Assembly (NCBI RefSeq): GCF_023701745.1
Contig: NZ_JAJOZB010000001.1
Coordinates: forward strand, 434,001-498,000
Direction of reading: 5' to 3'
DNA: 64,000 bases
From: Streptomyces sp. RKAG293
GTDB taxonomy: Bacteria > Actinomycetota > Actinomycetes > Streptomycetales > Streptomycetaceae
The stretch's first letter is position 1. The number at the start of each line of letters is the position of its first letter. The position numbers and the translations under genes were made by a program. Below are positions 26,172-34,102 of the stretch, piece by piece. The notes under the pieces were generated by a model that saw only the letters and a program-made list of their open reading frames with translations, made no database searches and was not told where the DNA came from.

Positions 26172-27536
26172 TTACGTGCCGGTCGCCTCCCCCGTGCGAT
26201 CACCGCTGCCCGGAGTCGACCGCGACCGGGAGAATGCCAGGGCGATGAGGTGCCGCCAGTTCAGGGGCGGGTTGGCCGTCGGCGCCCCGGGACGGCTCCT
26301 GGGCACCCGCACCCGCAGTACGCCCGAGTTGATGCTGCAGGTGACCGGGGTCGGCAGGTTCAGGGCTTCGCCGTCGACGGCAACGGGAATGGTCTCCGCA
26401 GCGGCGTGGACCGTGACCTGGTGAGCGGTCAGTACGTGCAGCCCAGTTGCCCGGCCTCCGCGCACCGCCAGCTCGGCCGCCTGGACCGCGCCGTCCACCC
26501 GGATGCCGAGCACGCCCAGGGTGCCCCCGTCGAGCCGGGTTCTGCGGCCGGCGGCGAGCGGGTCGACGGCGGCGTACGGGTTGTTGCTCACGAGCAGCGC
26601 CTGCTGGGACTCCAGCCGGGTGCCGTCCGCGTGGACGTCGAGCCGTTCGCCCTGGTCGCCGAGGAGGAGGTCGGGCAGGGCGTTCAGGGCGGTGCCGGCT
26701 TTGGCGGTGCGGTATTCCGGGCTCTGGACGATCTGCGCGTAGGCCCCGAACGAGACGGTATTGACGAAGGGGCGGCCCGCCACGACGCCGAGGTCGACCG
26801 TGAGCTCCTCGCCATCGGTGAGCGCGTCCAGACAGCGAGAGGGGTCAGTGCGGTCCAGACCCAGGTCCATCGCGAAGTGATTGCGGGTCCCGGCGCTGAT
26901 CACCATGAAGGGGAGGTCGTGTGCCGCCGCGACCGCCGCGACCAGGGCCTGGGTGCCGTCACCGCCCGCCACGCCGAGCAGGTCAGCCCCTTCGGCCACC
27001 GCCCGGCGCGCCAAGGCGGCCACATCGGTGCTCACGGCGGTATCCAGCAGGAGCACCCGCGCACCCAACCGCTGAGCCTTCTCCACCAACCCGAAACGCC
27101 CCACCTTGCCGTCCCCTGACATCGGATTCATGATCAGCACCGGCCGTACCGGCGCCGGACGGACGATCGCCGCCATGCCCACGTGCGGCCGCGCCCGGCG
27201 CAGAGCCACTCGCCCGCAGGTCAGCGCGGCGCCACCGAGCAACAACGACGCCAGCGCCACCACCCAGAGGCCCGTCCGGGCATAGAACACCAGCACCGCC
27301 GCCGGAGCCCCGACAGCGAGCAGCGCACCCGCGCCGCGCACCACGCCCCGATGCGCCAGCGCCCACCACACCCCCACCGCCGCGACCACCAGGCCCGCCA
27401 GCCCGATCAGGAGGATCAGCGGACCGCCCGCCCCGGTGAACGCGAGCAGGATCACCACCGCTGCCAGCCCGCACAGGAGCGAAAGCCGCGCCAGCAGCCG
27501 GGCACCCGCCATCGTGCCGCCATCACTCGTGTCCAT
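26172..27536 (-). CDS. Diacylglycerol kinase-like lipid kinase with N-terminal membrane domain
   Basis: A 454-residue protein, ATG at 27536 behind GGAGGAA. Residues 12-110 form four transmembrane helices. The catalytic domain begins near 130 with VLIMNPMSGDGKVGRFGLVE and has the nucleotide-binding motif GVAGGDGTQALVAAVA (GGDGT at 191-195), followed by ISAGTRNHFAMDLGLDR and a beta-sandwich domain ending near residue 425. This is the DagK/YegS lipid kinase family. It probably phosphorylates diacylglycerol or another lipid at the membrane. The fused helical domain is larger than in the soluble DagK proteins. Confidence 0.87.
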   Translation of the reverse strand: MDTSDGGTMAGARLLARLSLLCGLAAVVILLAFTGAGGPLILLIGLAGLVVAAVGVWWALAHRGVVRGAGALLAVGAPAAVLVFYARTGLWVVALASLLLGGAALTCGRVALRRARPHVGMAAIVRPAPVRPVLIMNPMSGDGKVGRFGLVEKAQRLGARVLLLDTAVSTDVAALARRAVAEGADLLGVAGGDGTQALVAAVAAAHDLPFMVISAGTRNHFAMDLGLDRTDPSRCLDALTDGEELTVDLGVVAGRPFVNTVSFGAYAQIVQSPEYRTAKAGTALNALPDLLLGDQGERLDVHADGTRLESQQALLVSNNPYAAVDPLAAGRRTRLDGGTLGVLGIRVDGAVQAAELAVRGGRATGLHVLTAHQVTVHAAAETIPVAVDGEALNLPTPVTCSINSGVLRVRVPRSRPGAPTANPPLNWRHLIALAFSRSRSTPGSGDRTGEATGT

Positions 27537-27921
27537 AACCGTTCCTCCACGGTGGGTGGGGAGGGTCCGCCGGCCCCATGAAGCAGCCCTTTCACCCGAC
27601 CGGCCGAACCACGCTCCGCTTGGCCACCTTGTCGCATCCGAACACAACGACAACCCCTCCGCATCCGGAGTCCCCGTCCCGGTGCCGAGCACCACGGGGC
27701 TTGGTACCCCGCCCCGGTCGGCCCCCCAGGGTGCCCGGAGGGGTCTGCACGAGTCGCGGGCGTCGAACCGACGGATTTCACTGGACGTCAGCAGTTCGCG
27801 CGGAGCGCGGAGCGCGGGTCGCGATGCCGCGTCTCTGCCCGTCGACCCGGCCATGCCGTTCGAGTCACTACTGATGAGATGTCGCACGCCATGGCACCGC
27901 CTTCCTTGAGGAGACGCCCAC
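27537..27921. other. Intergenic region between divergent kinase-like and carbonic anhydrase genes
   Basis: A 385-base gap with no open frame showing family resemblance on either strand. It must hold the promoters for both flanking genes. I see GC-rich low-order repeats (GCGCGGAGCGCGGAGCGCGG at 27797-27816) but no convincing operator. Confidence 0.5.
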
Positions 27922-28557
27922 ATGATGGAGCCCGCCGTCCCTCCCCGCAGCGGACGGGAGCGCGGCCCGATCACGCCCGAGGGCGTCCTGCAGTGGCTGC
28001 TGGAGGGGAACAGGCGCTGGGTCGGCGGGCAGCTCGTCCATCCGCACGGGACGGTCGCGCGCCGTGCGGCCCTGGCAGCTGGGCAGGACCCCATGGCGAC
28101 CGTCTTCTCGTGCATCGATTCCCGCGTGCCCCCGGAAATCGTCTTCGACTGCGGTGTCGGAGATCTCTTCGTGGTGCGGACCGCGGCCCACACCAACGAC
28201 GGCCTGGTGCAGGGCGCGGTGGAGTACGGAGTGGACGAGGCGTTGACGCCGCTGCTCGTCGTGATGAGCCACCAACGCTGCGGCGCGGTCGGTCTCGCGG
28301 TGGAAACACTCAACGCGGGCCGGGCGGCGCCCGCGCACCTCGAGGACGTTGTCGAGGCCCTCCGACCGGCCTACGAGGCGGCCAAGGCGCTTCCGGGCGA
28401 CCAAGTGGACAACACCGTACGGGCGCAGATCCGCCTGACCGTGGAGCAGTTGCACCATGACTCGATGCTCGAACCACTCGAATCCCAGGGACGGGCCCGC
28501 GTCATCGGTGCCTACTACTCACTGGATTCGGGAGCCGTGGACTTCCACCAAGCGTGA
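27922..28557 (+). CDS. Beta-class carbonic anhydrase
   Basis: A 211-residue enzyme that interconverts CO2 and bicarbonate. The zinc ligands and catalytic dyad are visible: Cys64-x-Asp66-Ser-Arg68 in VFSCIDSRVPPE and His117-x2-Cys120 in VVMSHQRCGAVG. The N-terminal helix GVLQWLLEGNRRWVGG is the usual dimerisation segment. There is no signal peptide, so it is cytoplasmic. An AGGAGAC site precedes the ATG at 27922 (an ATG at 27925 is also possible). A short CCCCGCGGGG dyad follows the stop. Confidence 0.93.
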   Translation: MMEPAVPPRSGRERGPITPEGVLQWLLEGNRRWVGGQLVHPHGTVARRAALAAGQDPMATVFSCIDSRVPPEIVFDCGVGDLFVVRTAAHTNDGLVQGAVEYGVDEALTPLLVVMSHQRCGAVGLAVETLNAGRAAPAHLEDVVEALRPAYEAAKALPGDQVDNTVRAQIRLTVEQLHHDSMLEPLESQGRARVIGAYYSLDSGAVDFHQA

Positions 28558-28613
28558 ACCCCGCGGGGTGTGCGCCACCGATGCGGTACCGCGGAATCCC
28601 TCAACGACCTGAC

Positions 28614-29582
28614 TCAGTGGTCCGCACCCTTGGTCCGACGATGAGAGACCTGTTCCCGTGCCGTGCGCCAACGCGACCGTGTCTGCTCGACCAGGCTGTC
28701 CCACTGCTGGCGGACCTCATGGTCTGAAGGGCGATGGCCCTGACGGATCCGGCTGAGCTCGTCCCGCACTTCTCGTCCCAGTGCGGCCGATGCGACGAGG
28801 ACGAGCATGGCTGCGAAGAGGGCCGAGATCATCGCGAAGACCGCACCCACCACCCCGTAGCGTGAGGTGGAGGAGTTGAAGAGACGCGGCAGGTAGAGGG
28901 TTGCGCCCCACGAATACACAGCTGTCAACACGGCTGCGGTGACGCCGAAAGGGATCAGGTCGGGCCAGGGGATCCGCTTGGCTGACAGGATCCAGCCGCT
29001 CCAGACAAGGAACACGCCCGATACCGATGCCTCACAGGCCGCGGTCACCAGACTCAGCTGGCGCCCGCCAAGAGCTGCGGCGAGCCACCCCGTGACCAGT
29101 GCGTAGGCGCCAAGAGTGAGGATCCACCACAGGCCGTTCCGGGTGTTGCGCACGCTGAGCGGCTTGAGTTCCCATGTCTGTTCGAAGAGCCGCTGCGACG
29201 CCCGCGCGAAGCTCAGCACGGAGACCGTCAGGAACACCACCCCGAAGACGCCCACACTCGTGGTGGTGCTCTCGGCAGGGGAGAGCAGGGAGTTGACCGC
29301 ATCGGCGCCCGCCCCGGAGAGGCCGTAGCGCTTGATGATCCGGTCCGCGGAGTCGTAGTCGACGACTCCGCTCAGGGCGGCGCCGCCGAGGATCGCGAGC
29401 GGAACCAGTGCGGTGAGAGCGCTGGAGGCCAGGGCCATCGAGCGGTCGAACCCGACGATCCTCTGAAACCGGTTGATGACTCGCAACGCGAAGACGGGAC
29501 GCAGCCAGAACGTCAGTGTTCTGACCAGCCGCTCGCGATTGATCCTTGACGTCCTGCCCTCCGTGAAGATCGGAACCTGCAT
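28614..29582 (-). CDS. YihY/BrkB-like membrane protein
   Basis: A 322-residue protein with six hydrophobic helices, including SMALASSALTALVPLAILGG, VFGVVFLTVSVLSFARASQR, GLWWILTLGAYALVTGWLAA, FGVTAAVLTAVYSWGATLYL and VGAVFAMISALFAAMLVLVA. The RASQRLFEQTWEL segment is typical of the YihY/YhjD virulence-factor-BrkB family. The last 50 residues are charged and cytoplasmic. Function in actinomycetes is unclear; M. tuberculosis and E. coli homologues have been linked to the envelope. Confidence 0.85.
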   Translation of the reverse strand: MQVPIFTEGRTSRINRERLVRTLTFWLRPVFALRVINRFQRIVGFDRSMALASSALTALVPLAILGGAALSGVVDYDSADRIIKRYGLSGAGADAVNSLLSPAESTTTSVGVFGVVFLTVSVLSFARASQRLFEQTWELKPLSVRNTRNGLWWILTLGAYALVTGWLAAALGGRQLSLVTAACEASVSGVFLVWSGWILSAKRIPWPDLIPFGVTAAVLTAVYSWGATLYLPRLFNSSTSRYGVVGAVFAMISALFAAMLVLVASAALGREVRDELSRIRQGHRPSDHEVRQQWDSLVEQTRSRWRTAREQVSHRRTKGADH

Positions 29583-29728
29583 GGCGGATCCTGTACAGCG
29601 GATCCTGTATGGCGGCCGAGCCTAACGGACGGTCAGGAGGTCCACGACGGGCGACACGGATGCTTCCCCGAGCTGCGAACAGTGCGTCTCGGCCCTTGGG
29701 TGGTGAAGAGCGAAGCAGTGCCGGTCCG

Positions 29729-30295
29729 TCAGAGCAGTCGGGTGCGGTGCAGGGTGACGAGCAGGTTCCAGATCTGATGGGTGATCTCTTCGGGAGTTGC
29801 CTCGATGAGCCCGTGCAGCCAGTCGGCGAGCACGCCGGCGAAGGTCGCGGCCACGGCCGAGGCGATCAGGTCGGGCCGTGGTGCCCCGACCAGGGCGCGC
29901 TCGGCGCGACTGCGGGCGCGCAGATCCTGATGGAGTACCTGGCCGAGGGGGCCGCCACCACCGGGGCGAAGGAGGGTCCGGTAGAGGCCGGCGTGCGGGA
30001 CGAGGCCGGTGAAGAAGGCGGCCAGTGCGGGCGGCGGGTTTTCCGGGTCGGGGGTGCCGCGCCAGGCGTGGAGGGCGTCCACCGCGTCGCGGACCACGTC
30101 GGCGCAGGCGTCGACGGCCAGTGCCTCCAGGCCGCCGTAGTGGAGGTAGAACGTGGCACGGCCGACCCCGGCCCGGCGTACCAGGGCGGCGACGCTGACG
30201 TCCGCGAGCGGGTGCTGCGCGCACTCGTCGAGCAGGGCCTGGCGCAGCCGGGCCCTGGTCCTGGCCGCCCGGGGGTCTGCCGGCGGGGCTGTCAC
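29729..30295 (-). CDS. TetR family repressor
   Basis: A 188-residue regulator. The HTH is ALLDECAQHPLADVSVAALV followed by RRAGVGRATFYLHYGGLEAL. The C-terminal domain is the short helical type (AAFFTGLVPHAGLYRTLLRP). Its GTG at 30295 overlaps the TGA of the DUF1304 gene (GTGA), so both are made from one message. Two copies of an ATGGAC dyad upstream of DUF1304 suggest it represses its own operon. Confidence 0.85.
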   Translation of the reverse strand: MTAPPADPRAARTRARLRQALLDECAQHPLADVSVAALVRRAGVGRATFYLHYGGLEALAVDACADVVRDAVDALHAWRGTPDPENPPPALAAFFTGLVPHAGLYRTLLRPGGGGPLGQVLHQDLRARSRAERALVGAPRPDLIASAVAATFAGVLADWLHGLIEATPEEITHQIWNLLVTLHRTRLL

Positions 30296-30660
30296 CGGGC
30301 CGCCAGGACGGCGGCGAGGGCCAGCGCGCCGGGCAGCGCCTGGGCGATCAGGATGCGCCGGTTCGCGGTGACGCCGCCGTACACCCCGGCGACCAGCACG
30401 CAGACCAGGAAGAAGACCGTGACCCGGAATCCGGTCGGGTCGCCGGCGATCAGGCCCCAGACGAGCCCGGCCGCCAGAAAGCCGTTGTAGAGGCCCTGGT
30501 TCGCGGCCAGTGGCGCGGTGGCGCGGGCCATGTCGGCATCGAAACCGGAGAGCTTGCGGCCCGGCCCCTTCTCCCACAGGAACATCTCCAGAACCAGGAT
30601 GTACGCGTGCAGCGCGGCCACCAGGCCGACCAGGACATTCGCCGTCGTTTCCATTGTCAT
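30292..30660 (-). CDS. DUF1304 family membrane protein
   Basis: A 122-residue protein with four helices: ANVLVGLVAALHAYILVLEM, LAANQGLYNGFLAAGLVWGL, VTVFFLVCVLVAGVYGGVTA and QALPGALALAAVLAA. The short FLWEKGPGRK stretch and the NQGLYN motif are characteristic of DUF1304. These proteins often sit next to TetR regulators, as here. Start ATG 30660; an in-frame ATG at 30654 is also possible. Confidence 0.85.
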   Translation of the reverse strand: MTMETTANVLVGLVAALHAYILVLEMFLWEKGPGRKLSGFDADMARATAPLAANQGLYNGFLAAGLVWGLIAGDPTGFRVTVFFLVCVLVAGVYGGVTANRRILIAQALPGALALAAVLAAR

Positions 30661-30680
30661 TCCCGTCTACCGCAAGCTTT

Positions 30681-30717
30681 ATGGACAGGTGTCCATCATA
30701 CATGGACAGTCGTCCAG
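30681..30717. promoter_or_regulatory. Two TetR operator dyads upstream of DUF1304
   Basis: ATGGACA-GG-TGTCCAT at 30681-30696 is a perfect 16-base palindrome. A related dyad, TGGAC-AGTC-GTCCA, is at 30703-30716, so the two copies start 21 bases apart, two helical turns. They lie 21 bases upstream of the DUF1304 start, where a promoter is expected. Confidence 0.75.
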
Positions 30718-30874
30718 AATATCCGCGCTCGCTGTACCGCCCAAGGAAGCGACCGCTGTCCTGCGTGGTGCGCCGGCATCCGGCCACGGATCCGCCGCGA
30801 AAACCCGTTGGCGAACCACGGAGACCACTGCTACTTTTCCGGAGGCCGTGCAAGAGAACGAGGAGGTGGTACCC

Positions 30875-30928
30875 GTGAACGCACTATCGACATGGGTGCT
30901 CCCCTCCGGGGTCATGGTCGGGCGATAG
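30875..30928 (+). CDS. Possible 17-residue leader peptide
   Basis: An ORF of 18 codons starts at GTG 30875, eight bases after a near-ideal AGGAGG (30861-30866), and ends at TAG 30926-30928, 45 bases before the hydrolase start. The peptide is MNALSTWVLPSGVMVGR. It shows no run of one amino acid and includes one rare CTA codon. A leader or uORF role is inferred only from the ribosome site and position. No other gene is visible in 30718-30973. Confidence 0.3.
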   Translation: MNALSTWVLPSGVMVGR

Positions 30929-30973
30929 GTCGTCCGGGAGCGCCGTTACTGAGCTCTCCCGAAAGGCACGACC

Positions 30974-31711
30974 ATGAACTTCACTTCTGAACAACGCCTC
31001 GACGACGGCGTCCTCGAACGCGACTTCACCCTCGGCGAGATCCCCGGCACCCTGTGGACGCCCGGATCCGCATCCGCGTCCGCACCGGCACCGCTGATCC
31101 TGCTCGGCCACCCCGGCGGACTGCAGAAGATGTACCCCCGGCTGGCGGGGCGGGCCCGGCACTCCGCGGCGGACGGCTTCGCCTCGGCCACCATCGAGCT
31201 CCCCGGAAGCGGTGACCGGCCCCGTTCCGCCGCCACCGAGCAGGCCCGCGCCGACATGCGCCGGGCGCTGGAGGCCGGCGAGCCGGTCACCGAGGACATC
31301 GTGGACCGGCTCGTCCTCCCGCTGGTCGACCAGGCGGTCCCGGAATGGCAGGCCGCCCTGGACGCCCTCCTTTCGCTGCCGGAGATCGGCGGCCCGGTCG
31401 GGTACTCGGGGGGTGTGATCTCCATCGGCGTCCGCCTTGCGGTGGTCGAGCCGCGCATCGAGGCCGCCGTTCTGTTCGCCGGGAGTTTCGTTCCCGCCGT
31501 CATGTTCGAGGAGGCCCGCCAGGTCACCATTCCGCTGCACGTCCTGCTGCAGTGGGACGACGAAGGGAACGACCGGCAGGTGGCCCTGGATCTGTTCGAC
31601 GCCTTCGGCTCCAAAGAGAAGACGCTGCACGCCAACATGGGCGGGCACACCGGCGTCCCGCAGTTCGCAGGGGAGGCCGCGGCCCGGTTCTTCACCCGGC
31701 ATCTGAGCTAG
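30974..31711 (+). CDS. Alpha/beta hydrolase (dienelactone-hydrolase-like)
   Basis: A 245-residue hydrolase. After the N-terminal strands (GEIPGTLWTPG) comes the oxyanion strand LILLGHPGGLQKMYPRLAGR, the nucleophile elbow GPVGYSGGVISIG with a G-Y-S-G-G serine, and a C-terminal HANMGGHTGVP that supplies the histidine. The order fits a small esterase of the dienelactone-hydrolase type. Preceded by an AAAGGCACGACC leader, weak as a ribosome site. Substrate unknown. Confidence 0.8.
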   Translation: MNFTSEQRLDDGVLERDFTLGEIPGTLWTPGSASASAPAPLILLGHPGGLQKMYPRLAGRARHSAADGFASATIELPGSGDRPRSAATEQARADMRRALEAGEPVTEDIVDRLVLPLVDQAVPEWQAALDALLSLPEIGGPVGYSGGVISIGVRLAVVEPRIEAAVLFAGSFVPAVMFEEARQVTIPLHVLLQWDDEGNDRQVALDLFDAFGSKEKTLHANMGGHTGVPQFAGEAAARFFTRHLS

Positions 31712-31774
31712 CCGCCGACCAACCCCCGCCGTCAGACCGGCAGCAGCCGGTAGGCGGGTGCCCGACTCGACCGT

Positions 31775-31801
31775 CAGCGCCCGGGCCCGGCCCGGGCGCT
31801 G
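31775..31801. terminator. Hairpin terminator after the hydrolase gene
   Basis: Perfect 12-base arms CAGCGCCCGGGC (31775-31786) and GCCCGGGCGCTG (31790-31801) with a three-base loop, 64 bases after the hydrolase stop. It should end the upstream transcript before the second hydrolase. Confidence 0.7.
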
Positions 31802-31892
31802 GCGGCCAGCGGTCGGCAGTCGGCACGCATGGGTGGGCTCCTGCCACCGGTGGAGGCGCCGTTGACGGCGGCGGTGTGATCGAATCGGAGGT

Positions 31893-32699
31893 ATGACGAC
31901 GACCACCGAGTTGATCCCCGTCGCCGGCGGAGGCCACATCTGGGCCGAGCGGGCCGGGGACGGCCCCCCGCTCGTCCTGCTCCACGGATCGGTCCACGAC
32001 AGCCGCCTGTGGAACCGCGTCTTCGCCGCGCTGCCACCGCACCACACCGTGGTTCGTTACGACGCCAGGGGTCATGGACGCTCGACGCTTCCTACCGCGC
32101 CGTTCCTCTATGAAGACGACCTGCTGGCGGTCCTGGACCGATTCGGCTTCCAGGCCGCGGAGCTCGTGGGCCTGAGCATGGGAGGAGAGGTCGCGCTCGA
32201 CTTCACCCTGCAACATCCCGAGCGGGTCCGCTCGCTGACGCTGATCGCGGCGTCCGTCGGCGGGCACGAGTGGCCCCGGAGCGCTGCGATGGACGCGTAT
32301 GTCGCGGCCCTTCGCGGATCGGACGCATGCCGCATTGCCGAGGCGGAGCTCACCCTCTGGGCGGGCCTGGGTGACCGGGCCCCGGGTTTCGACCTCATCG
32401 AGCCCATGGTGCGGGAGAACGCCGAACTCAGAGCCGTCGCCGAGAAGGGACACGCGCTCGACCCCGAGGAGGACGCCGTCGGCCGTCTGGACCGAATCGA
32501 GGCACCGACGACGGTCGTCGTCGGCGATCACGACCACCCCGAGATCGGCGTCATCGCCCGGCGCCTCGCCGACGGCATCCCCGGCGCACGCCTGGAGGTG
32601 GTCGCCCACGCCGACCACTACCTGCCGCTACGGGCGCCAGGGCGACTTCTCGAACTCCTCCTCGGCTCCGACGTTTTCGGGGCCGATCCCCTACGGTGA
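31893..32699 (+). CDS. Alpha/beta fold hydrolase
   Basis: A 268-residue classical alpha/beta hydrolase: oxyanion motif LVLLHGSVHDSRLWNRVF, nucleophile elbow ELVGLSMGGEVALDFTLQHP (G-L-S-M-G), acid TTVVVGDHDHPE and C-terminal histidine VVAHADHYLPLRAPGRL. It belongs with bromoperoxidase-like esterases and lactonases. Cytoplasmic, no signal peptide. It is followed by the cold-shock domain gene 73 bases downstream on the same strand. Confidence 0.88.
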   Translation: MTTTTELIPVAGGGHIWAERAGDGPPLVLLHGSVHDSRLWNRVFAALPPHHTVVRYDARGHGRSTLPTAPFLYEDDLLAVLDRFGFQAAELVGLSMGGEVALDFTLQHPERVRSLTLIAASVGGHEWPRSAAMDAYVAALRGSDACRIAEAELTLWAGLGDRAPGFDLIEPMVRENAELRAVAEKGHALDPEEDAVGRLDRIEAPTTVVVGDHDHPEIGVIARRLADGIPGARLEVVAHADHYLPLRAPGRLLELLLGSDVFGADPLR

Positions 32700-32772
32700 A
32701 CCATCGGGAAGCGGAACCAGATCGGCCGCATACCGGCAACGGCGGTGCACGGCGAGCACGTGGGGGCAGGGC

Positions 32773-33144
32773 ATGGCTGAGGGCTGGGTCAAGTGGTTCG
32801 ACAGTGTGAAGGGTTACGGCTTTCTCACCGTGCAGGGCTATCGGGACGAGGACATCCGGGTCGGTAGCGAGGATGTCTTCGTCCACTACGCGGATATTCA
32901 GACGGCTGGCTACAAGACACTTGAGGACGGTGAGTACGTCTCCTTCGCCATCGAACGGAACGCGAAGGGGACATTCATCGCTCGTCGCGTCACCCCGCTC
33001 GGTGGGCCGCCCCGACCGTCCGTGCCGGACCAGCACGCGAACGGGGCCGACCATGCCGCGGTATGGCGGTCGCCACGTGCTGGGGCCGCCATCCTGTCGC
33101 TCGTCGTCCTGGCCATCGCGATCGTTGTGATCGTCCTTCCGTGA
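32773..33144 (+). CDS. Cold-shock domain protein with C-terminal membrane anchor
   Basis: A 123-residue protein starting at ATG 32773. Residues 4-75 are an OB-fold cold-shock domain: GWVKWFDSVKGYGFLTVQG (RNP1-like), a 12-residue acidic insertion (YRDEDIRVGSED), VFVHYADIQTAGYKTLEDGE (RNP2-like) and FIARRVTPL. A short polar linker follows, then a single hydrophobic helix AAILSLVVLAIAIVVIVLP ends the protein. Free cold-shock proteins are about 67 residues, so this one would be tethered to the membrane with its nucleic-acid-binding domain in the cytoplasm. The role is unknown. Confidence 0.85.
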   Translation: MAEGWVKWFDSVKGYGFLTVQGYRDEDIRVGSEDVFVHYADIQTAGYKTLEDGEYVSFAIERNAKGTFIARRVTPLGGPPRPSVPDQHANGADHAAVWRSPRAGAAILSLVVLAIAIVVIVLP

Positions 33145-33166
33145 CGCAACGAGGCGCCCCGGTCGG

Positions 33167-33952
33167 TCAGTCGATCCGCGGGAGAGTCCGCTGGTGTTGA
33201 AGGAGTGCCTCGGCCGTGGCCTTCATCAGGGTGAACCGGGGGATGTCGTCGGTCTGCCGGGTCAGCGGTCGGCGGCGGCCCCCGCCGGTCACCTCGAAGG
33301 AGCCCTTGCGGACGCCCAGATCCTCCACCAGGTCCCAGGCGAGGTCGTCGCCTCCGACGTCGATCCCGTCCCGGGCCAGAGCGATGCTGCCGAAGACCTG
33401 CGGTTCGCCCCGCTGAACCGCGGACCAACCGGCGGCCCCAAACGTCCTCTGGGCCGCCCCCCACTCGCGGCGCTCGGTGAGACGGTCGATGACGAAGGCC
33501 TACACCCCGTTGACGTCCGTCTCCCGGCAGGCGAGGAGGAAGGTGCGGTGCGGATCCCAGTCCATGCTGAGCTTGAGCCTGCGGCACAGTTGGGCCCAGC
33601 CGAGCGGGGCGGCGGCGATGACCCACGCGTCCGGGCTCTGCGCCGTGAGCCGCACGGCCGACCGTAACCAGGAGGCCGCCTGCTCCGGCCAGTCCACGAC
33701 CGCGACGACCGTGCCCCCGCCGGCCTGCCACGCGGCGGTGAAGGCTTCGGCCGCCGCCCGTGAGGCCCCGTCCCGGCTGTGCCCGACCGCGACGGTCGAG
33801 ATGCCGGCGGCAGGCGCCCTCAACAGGGCCAGCAGCGAACGGAGTTCGGCCTCGGTGTGCGGAGCGGGCGGTGAGGCCGCGGCGTACTGAGCGGCCTGCG
33901 CCGCGGGCATCAGCGGGGAGCGGGCGAGATCCCGCGACTGCCGTCCGGTCAT
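33167..33952 (-). pseudogene. Uncharacterised protein interrupted by an in-frame TAG
   Basis: ATG 33952 follows AAGGAGGG and gives MTGRQSRDLARSPLMPAAQA, then STVAVGHSRDGASRAAAEAF and VIAAAPLGWAQLCRRLKLSM. A TAG at 33500-33502 (after ETDVNGV) stops it at 150 residues, but the same frame continues immediately with AFVIDRLTERREWGAAQRTF, SIALARDGIDVGGDDLAWDL and RQTDDIPRFTLMKATAEAL to a TGA at 33167. The downstream part has normal codon use, so the gene originally encoded about 261 residues. A TTA codon is at 33665-33667. I do not recognise the family with confidence. Confidence 0.6.
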
Positions 33953-34102
33953 GTCGTACCCTCCTTTTCCCCGCGTGCTCCGCACGCGGAGCTCTCCTAC
34001 CGGGCTCTCCTGCTGGGACTTCCACTGCCGGTACTCCCCCGGCAGGCAGACGGCGCACGGCCGGTAGCCCGCGGCCACCGCCGCGTCCGGGTCAGGCGGC
34101 AT
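33953..34102 (-). pseudogene. Ada-type metal-binding domain remnant
   Basis: Starting from the ATG at 34102, which overlaps the end of the oxygenase gene, the frame reads DAAVAAGYRPCAVCLPGEYR and QWKSQQE. This is the C-terminal third of the zinc-binding Ada N-terminal domain, with the second Cys pair (CAVC). The first part with the methyl-accepting cysteine is missing. The frame runs open into the next gene without a stop. Ada-type genes often neighbour 2OG oxygenases and ogt, so this is a decayed member of that repair group. Confidence 0.55.

Noticed and set aside
30518..30928. 136-codon plus-strand frame ending with the leader peptide
   Set aside because: Its first part is antisense to DUF1304 and crosses the operator region. 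Only the final 17 codons have a ribosome site.
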